From Syngnathus acus (Eukaryota; Chordata; Actinopteri; Syngnathiformes; Syngnathidae): a stretch of DNA of 64,000 nt. Every line of letters begins with the position of its first letter. Within the stretch, counting starts at the first letter, position 1. Below the pieces are notes generated by a model. That model did not search any database. It had not been told where the DNA came from and worked only from the letters and a program-made list of their open reading frames with translations. The stretch covers positions 19,628,693-19,692,692 of the forward strand of contig NC_051088.1 of NCBI RefSeq assembly GCF_901709675.1, read 5' to 3'. The translations under genes and the position numbers were made by a program. Below, piece after piece: positions 58,160 to 64,000 of the stretch.

Positions 58160-58230
58160 TTGAAGATGCTGGGGATAGAGCCCAATATTTCATGCATGCA
58201 AAGTACGGCCTCTACCACTGAGCTACATGG
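58160..58230 (-). pseudogene. tRNA-Ala pseudogene, array end
   Basis: Most decayed copy and the last of the array: T arm GCTGGGGATAGAGCCCAATA and anticodon arm CATGCAAAGTACGG no longer pair. Confidence 0.75.
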
Positions 58231-58429
58231 GCAAGTGGTTGGTTACGATGCATGTGAAATTCAGGTGGCATGCATGGTTAACTCAGAAGTAATCAGATTT
58301 TTTTTTTTTAATTGGGGGACAATACAAGGGACAATTAGTTCTAAAAAGTCTTATTTTTTGTTGAAAATTCTGAATAGACAATTTTCACATTAGCAAAACT
58401 TTAAATATTTTGTTGAATTGCCCAATTTA

Positions 58430-59125
58430 AAATGTTAGCAATGAAATCAGGGGTATTCTCCACCAATTCCCCTGATTAACTGGTAGCACCACTTTTGCCA
58501 TTTTCTCTAGTTCTTCCTTTAGCCCGTGGTATTTCCCCAGCTTTTCACGTTCCATTTTGCTGATGTCACTGTCATTCAGTATTGCTACATTTACAAGACT
58601 GCTGTCCTCTAATGTCCATCCACCACGATGTCAGGCTGGTTGGCTATCACCACCTTGTCAATCTGGATTTGGAAGTCCAACAGGGTCATGGCCTGGCTGC
58701 CATCTTGATTCTGGTACCTCTAATCCATCCATATTTGGTACAGATATGCTGGTACACTATTCCTGCTACATGGTTATGCCGCTCCATGTATGCCTCACCT
58801 GCCAGTATCTTTCACCCGGCTGTGTTGTGCTGCACCGTCACTGGGGCTTCTTTGCACTACACCTGGGATCATGTCTGATGTGGTAGACCCCAGCCTCTGC
58901 TGGTCTTGTTTTTAGGGCCTGCTGCTGTAATGTTAAGAGACTCATGCTGTCATGTAGTCCAGCCTTTTCAAGGCATTGGTATGCTTTCTCAATGTCAGGC
59001 ACTTGACGGTGGTACATGCCATGCAGGGGCCTGTCTTTCCATGACAGTCCATCTGGCTCCTTCTCCTTACTGGGCTTCTTTTGCCCGAGGCATTCACTTA
59101 GCAGGTCGTCCCAGGGGTCCATCAT
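58430..59125 (-). mobile_element. LINE ORF C-terminal fragment
   Basis: Minus-strand frames read KDRPLHGMYHRQVPDIEKAY, RPAEAGVYHIRHDPRC and, further on in another frame, DSDISKMEREKLGKYHGLKE. These match the region after the reverse transcriptase in a common fish LINE (…EAGVYHTRQDPRC…, …EKLEKYQGLKEELEK…). Frames are broken by stops and shifts, so the element is dead. Family name not assigned. Confidence 0.75.
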
Positions 59126-61625
59126 CTTAATGTATGGTGGTTTGTTGTTTCCTCCTGGATAGTGCCCTGGGCACTATACCAGAATGGTCACACTACAGTG
59201 GAGTTACTTTAGTCACACTCACCATGTTTCTTGAAGCTTGATTCTTTTGAGATATGAGACTAAAACGCAGAAAGAGCAATCAAGTAGCAGTGTAAACTCT
59301 TACGGTAACAATTTGATTTGATTGGTTGCTCGATTATACTAACATAAACCAAAAACAGACATAAGAAAGCAGATATAAAATTCATCTTTAAGCAGTTTAC
59401 CTACATGTTCTCCAAACGGAATCAAGACAATTTTACTATCACATCAGTCACACTAATAAAACCAAATTACAATTTATTTAGTTTTGCCTGATTTTTATTT
59501 AATGAGTGTCAAGGATACATTCACCATAAAGGAAACAAGGGAAGGAAGTCAAGCTTTTGAACCAATAGGAGACAATTACTACAAAATAAAAGCATCCAAG
59601 ACAACATAAAAGACAAGACAGGACTTAAAACTGACAAAGCATAAACGATGAGAGATGACAATGAGATGAATCTGAGCTTCTACTCTGGCAAATAAATTGT
59701 GTACTTTGTTCATACTATGTGTAGTTTGAAATTTGAGATTAATTGAACTAATATTCTATCACTCTTTTTTGCAACTTAAAAACAAGTTGAGTGTTGGTTT
59801 TGCAGTTAACTCTTCACACAGTAAGTCACACACTGTATGGTTTATGGCTGACGATATCCTTGGCTTTGTAAAGGATAGCTATGTCTTTTGACATTTGCTT
59901 TTCAACGTATTTATATGGCTCTGTGTAGTTTAGCACTAATTATCACTCCAAGTAATTTTTGATCCTACACTCTTTCCCTTTTGAAGGAATTACCACCATT
60001 TTGACCTTTACGAACAGGTGCTGCAAAACCTCTACATACAGTAATTGGTTGAAGGTCACACTTATGTTCAGTTATAGAATTGGGAGGCATGAAGGATTGG
60101 AGGAGTGAACAGTGCGGCTGCAGCTCTGGTTTTACTAGTGTACTAGATACAATAATAAACCAGTAGAACCTCGTAATCTGGACAAGTATCACTAGTGGTA
60201 TGACAGCTCCTACGAGCAGTGCGCGAAAGTAGCACTGCTACGTAAGTGCAGTTCAGTTTTGACTTTTAACATGAATTACTGTTTTTAAATACCTATATAG
60301 GTACAATTTTCATTCAACCGTTATTGAAGTTTTTTCCACAGTCAAGTTAATGTTAAAGCTTCTAACAAACAAGTTTTGCTGTTACTCATTACAGAGTAAA
60401 AATGGCAGATTTGGAAATCCAAACCATAGTGCAGCACAATGTTGTCATTTCTGGTCTGAAGTGTCTTGGGGAACATGTTTGTTCCATTATTTTTCTTTTT
60501 CAACTGGTTCAGGTTTACAGCACCGGGCCTTTAAGAGGGGACATGTTTTATTTAAACCTTTTACGTCACACTGCACAACGGTAGGTCTCTAAGTCCCCTT
60601 TCTCTTTTAAAAGTCCAGATATCTCCCCTAAAAATAAGATGCACAAGCTTTTTACATCATTCCTCTGGTGCCTGTTGTAGAGTCACTGTGCTAGCCAAGA
60701 AATTTGTTCTGTGTCAGTAGTCATGCATGATTCAATTAAAGTGGCCTACCTGAAGGAAAACAATGAAAACAAAAGGAAAAAAACATGCAAAATACATCAA
60801 CCAAAGGTGTTAAGAGGAAGCTCGAGTCCCTGTTTGATTATAATGCACGGGCTCTATCTAGGTGTACTTAATAAATTGACACGTGGGAATAGAAGCTACG
60901 TGCGATTGCACTGCCGCGTGATAAATGTTCCCATCACAAAGTGCTCTTATCTCAACCTTCCCTGCCACCAGAGCTGTCGTATTCAATCAAGTAACTTCCA
61001 CAAAGAATTGATTTATTTATCTTCAAGCTGCTAAAGAATATCCCCACTAAAGGGTTAGCGCTTAGTGTGAACGTATTCTGAGCGCTGATAAGACAATTTA
61101 CCCCATAGTATCACAAGCACATTTATTTAGTCGGGACAGGTTTTATGTTAGCTTTTTAAGGGATAATTTTGTTTACCTGGAGCAATTTATCAAAGTGTTT
61201 CTCCAACTGACTTCTCATTCCCAGTCTTTATCACATTTCTTTTTTTGACAACTCTAACATTGAGGGGCTTTCTGGGAGTCGATTTTTCGAACAAGCAAAA
61301 TGTCATCTTGGTCGTTAAAAGCTCAGCAAGTATCCATTCATTTCTTTTCATTTTTTCTCTATCACCATGGTTTTTGAGTTGCTAAAATGTTTTCTTTGTT
61401 TGTCACACTGGGTGTTCAAATAATAGCTTGACTGAAAAACAGTGTGTGGACCCTTTTGGGGAGAAGCTTGTGTGTCTTCAGTGATTCCTAAATGCTGGCT
61501 CACGACCCAAATGTTGTACTGTACTATTAATGCACTTTCTCAATGGACTATGACTGGAAAAACACACCAAAATTGATCAAGCTTGAATTTTGAAAGGCTT
61601 GGAATGCCTGCCAGTCCTACTTCAA
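59126..61625. other. Non-coding DNA, nothing recognised
   Basis: AT-rich unique-looking sequence with many short frames. None has family resemblance, and no splice pattern links them. Confidence 0.4.
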
Positions 61626-61760
61626 AACCAGGGGTCACCAATTCTGTTCCTTGGAGTGTGGTGTCCTGCATGTTTTGTATACGTATCTCCCTGTTGCAAC
61701 ACAACTGATTTATATGATCAGGATCGTTGTCTAGCTTCTGCAGACCTTGCTGATTATTTG
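61626..61760 (+). mobile_element. Eroded hAT-like MITE
   Basis: CCAGGGGTCACCAATTCTGT resembles the ends of the palindromic elements at 48822 and 50419, including a lost CTGCATGTTTTGTATACG arm. The right end is not clear. Confidence 0.4.
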
Positions 61761-61792
61761 ATCATATCAAATCAAACACATTTCATATAATT

Positions 61793-62345
61793 GATTGATT
61801 GATTGAATATTTATTGATCCCCAGGGTTGGGGAAATTCAGGCCCCAGCAGTATCCATACCACAGAGTGGGTATACAAAAGACACACAGATGGCATGAGCA
61901 CAACTCAATAGGCTCTCATAAGGCTGCCACACAACGGCGCCACAAAGAAAGTCAGAAAGTGCACAAGATAAAAGCCATCAAAGCAAAAACAAAGCTAAAA
62001 GACAAAGGAAAAAAAGTAACAGCGGCCAACCAGCACCCCTCAATACAAGAGAACACCCCAAAACACAAAATAGCCTCCACGGGGTCCATAGACAGGTGTA
62101 AGGGCAGTCCAGTTCAACGGCGCCCAATGGACCGTGGTCGTGAATCGGTGAAAAACATCACAAAGCAGGCAAACGTGTGAGCAGCGTCCTGGGCACCCAG
62201 TCGGGTGCACGTGCAGATGGTCACCACGGGGCTAGCATGGCGAAAGTCGTTGGTTCCGACGAGCACGAGGGAGCGGACTCCCCACAGTGGTCGCGGCTGC
62301 AAGGCCAAGGCGAGGGACCCGGTCATCACATACTCCATTTTGAAT
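61793..62345. repeat. Retroposon-like repeat
   Basis: Begins with GATTGATTGATTGAATATTT and ATTGATCCCCAGGGTTGGGG, text common at the ends of dispersed fish elements. The minus strand reads SLVLVGTNDFRHASPVV in one frame. It is probably an interior piece of a mobile element; the class is not assigned. Confidence 0.4.
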
Positions 62346-63198
62346 TACGTGATTTTCTGGGCTATTTTCTGCCAGTGCAAGGCATACTGTTGATCAGAAA
62401 TAACAACTAAAAAATTTAAATACAAAAAACTATACACCTTCCACTTAGTTTGACCACATAGTTCATTGAAAGCTAATTGTCCAATTAACAGTGTTTTAGA
62501 TGATAAAAAGCAAAATACTTCTTGAAAAACACCCCAAAACAACACAATTGACAGTTAACATCATGGCAATATGCTGTACATATATATATCAACATATTTT
62601 CAATACAAACAATAATAAAGGGAAACTGCGTAAAGACAAAACTCTCCATGTTGGATCTAATGCCTTTCCTAATTTACATATACATAATTCATAGAATTGA
62701 TTAATATCAAATGTGCCCATCTGAATGCATCAGTCAGACAAATTAGGCACTTCTGCTTTATTGGCAATCATCATTTCAAAACATATGCATTATCCACTTG
62801 GTTTATAATAAGCAACAGCAACCATCCTCATGCTTAATGACTTTGCTCTTCAAAACAAAATGAATTAATGATGAGTGTTAAAATTCTGACACCATACAAT
62901 ATTCTTTCTATTCTTTTTGTGTGCAATCCATTCTTTTTTGCCATTATTGTCTATTTTATTTTATGTATTCATATTGTGTGTCATTGAGTTTGTATTGCTT
63001 TACTATGATGTAGTGAGTGCAATATTCGCTGTCATTACATTTCGACCTATGTCCTCCAAATCTCCAAAAAGTCAGGAAAAAAAAAAGAATTGTGTCAATT
63101 AGAAGTGCTGCATTCTCATATGCCGTCATGAAAGCTGTTCCCACTCTGCAGTTTTGGTGCAATGTTTTGGGAAATCTTTTTGAAAATTTGTTTTACGC
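62346..63198. other. Non-coding DNA, nothing recognised
   Basis: AT-rich, with no exon, RNA gene or repeat that I can name. Confidence 0.4.
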
Positions 63199-63450
63199 TG
63201 GGCGGCATGGTAGAGCACTGGTTAGCACATCGTCTCTGAGGTTGAGGGTTCGATTCCAGCTCCGTCTGGCCTTCCAGTGTGGAGTTTGCATGGTAGGCCA
63301 ATGAACCACACCAAATTGCTCGTAGGATTGAGTGTGGGCGAGAATGTTTGTTCCTCTATATGTGCCCTACGATTGGCTAACAACCAGTTCAGGGTGTACC
63401 CTGCCTACTGCCCGAAGTCAGTAGGCTCCAACGTGCCCGTGCCCCCCTAA
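63199..63450 (+). mobile_element. tRNA-derived SINE
   Basis: GGGCGGCATGGTAGAGCACT head with A box (GGTTAGCACATCG) and B box (GGGTTCGATTCC), body GTGGAGTTTGCATG and GATTGGCTAACAACCAGTTC. An internal segment between the head and GGTAGGCCAATG is deleted relative to 26032. Confidence 0.85.
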
Positions 63451-64000
63451 GGAGAAATGGTTCAGATAATGTATGCATGGATGTTCGGCTCTTCAGTTTA
63501 TTAGCTCTCCTAGTGAATGCAGCCTGCCCAGACACTCGCTTTCCTTTTAGGCTAATAATTTCAGTGGAACCCATTTTTTTCCTTTTTTGTTTTATTGAGG
63601 TGGGGTTTAATCAGAGGATTTTTTGTTTTCTGATTTTTTCAGTCTCTGCAAACCAACTCTTTTACAAAACAAATCGAAGTTTTGTTTTGCCAACTGTCAG
63701 CAATAAAATGCTGAATGGGAATCAGTGCACTACATTCATGCCACGGCAATATTAGAAAAATTCAGGGACAGGACCTCCAGTCCATTTCCTCAGGATATTT
63801 ACTGAAGTGACAGCAGGAGAAAGAGAATGCCCTGAAATAGATTTGATATTTATCAAATGCAGTTTGAACGGGCAAATAAAATGGAGGTTAAAAGTCTAGC
63901 TGCAGGTTTTAAAATTTGCTTTACTGCTGCAGTATCTAATGATCTAATAAGGAGATAAGAATAGATGAATAGATTAAGGGCCCAAGGCCACTGGTATTAG
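63451..64000. other. Non-coding DNA at the window end
   Basis: Nothing recognised; no gene appears to run off the right edge. Confidence 0.4.

Larger units (their letters stand above)
47521..58230. repeat. Higher-order tRNA-Ala / telomere-like repeat array
   Basis: About 10.7 kb of repeated units. Each has an alanine tRNA copy of 72 nt, the downstream text TTTTGGTAGCTCAATCTGAA (its TTTT is a Pol III stop), a unique-looking linker, and often a block of degenerate CCCTAA repeat. Intact copies have acceptor GGGGATG/CATCTCC with the alanine identity pair G3·U70, an A box TAGCTCAGTGG and B box GGATCGATCC. Five copies at 47627-48571 are on the plus strand; all from 49331 on are on the minus strand. 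A54 in the T loop is normal for vertebrate tRNA-Ala. Confidence 0.93.

Noticed and set aside
47521-58230. CRISPR-like array of regularly spaced repeats
   Set aside because: The repeat is a 72-nt tRNA with cloverleaf structure and Pol III signals in a vertebrate genome; spacers are repeated too, and there are no cas genes.

Overview
The window is vertebrate nuclear DNA, almost certainly from a teleost fish. The evidence is split genes with GT-AG introns, long AT-rich and microsatellite-rich intergenic DNA, tRNA-derived SINEs, Tc1 and hAT remnants, and proteins that align closely with fish and mammal families. The exact species cannot be read from the sequence.

The first 40 kb is a conserved syntenic block. 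Left to right it holds en1 (engrailed homeobox, minus strand, 2 coding exons), c1ql2 (C1q-like synaptic protein, minus, 2 coding exons), steap3 (endosomal ferrireductase, plus, 5 coding exons), dbi (acyl-CoA-binding protein, plus, 4 exons), a broken secretin-type class B GPCR (minus; only the extracellular-domain exons plus TM1 and TM2), and cfap221 (central-apparatus ciliary protein, plus, 23 coding exons reconstructed here). Order and strand match what I recall of human 2q14 (EN1, C1QL2, STEAP3, DBI, SCTR, CFAP221). The receptor remnant therefore sits where SCTR is expected. Around en1 and between en1 and c1ql2 there are long non-coding stretches with islands that look like developmental enhancers.

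From about 40 to 47.5 kb I find no convincing gene, only old transposon pieces and one unexplained 183-codon ORF. From about 47.5 to 58.2 kb there is a dense array of alanine tRNA genes and tRNA pseudogenes (about 35 copies; anticodons AGC, CGC and TGC, plus degenerate CAC and TGT forms). They alternate with blocks of degenerate telomere-like repeat (TTAGGG/CCCTAA family). The first five copies point right, all later ones point left, and the telomere-like strand flips with them. The array contains an inverted duplication, a tandem duplication of about 2.02 kb, palindromic hAT-type elements inserted into the telomere-like DNA, and a small retroelement fragment with a 16-bp target-site duplication. 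The last 6 kb holds a decayed LINE fragment, a SINE and nothing else I recognise.

The genes are not one pathway. They are a development regulator, a synaptic organiser, an iron reductase, a lipid-binding housekeeping protein and a ciliary protein kept together by old linkage. The two most notable observations are the receptor relic with several separate lesions and the tRNA-Ala/telomere-like higher-order array. A match to the RFX X-box consensus lies upstream of cfap221.
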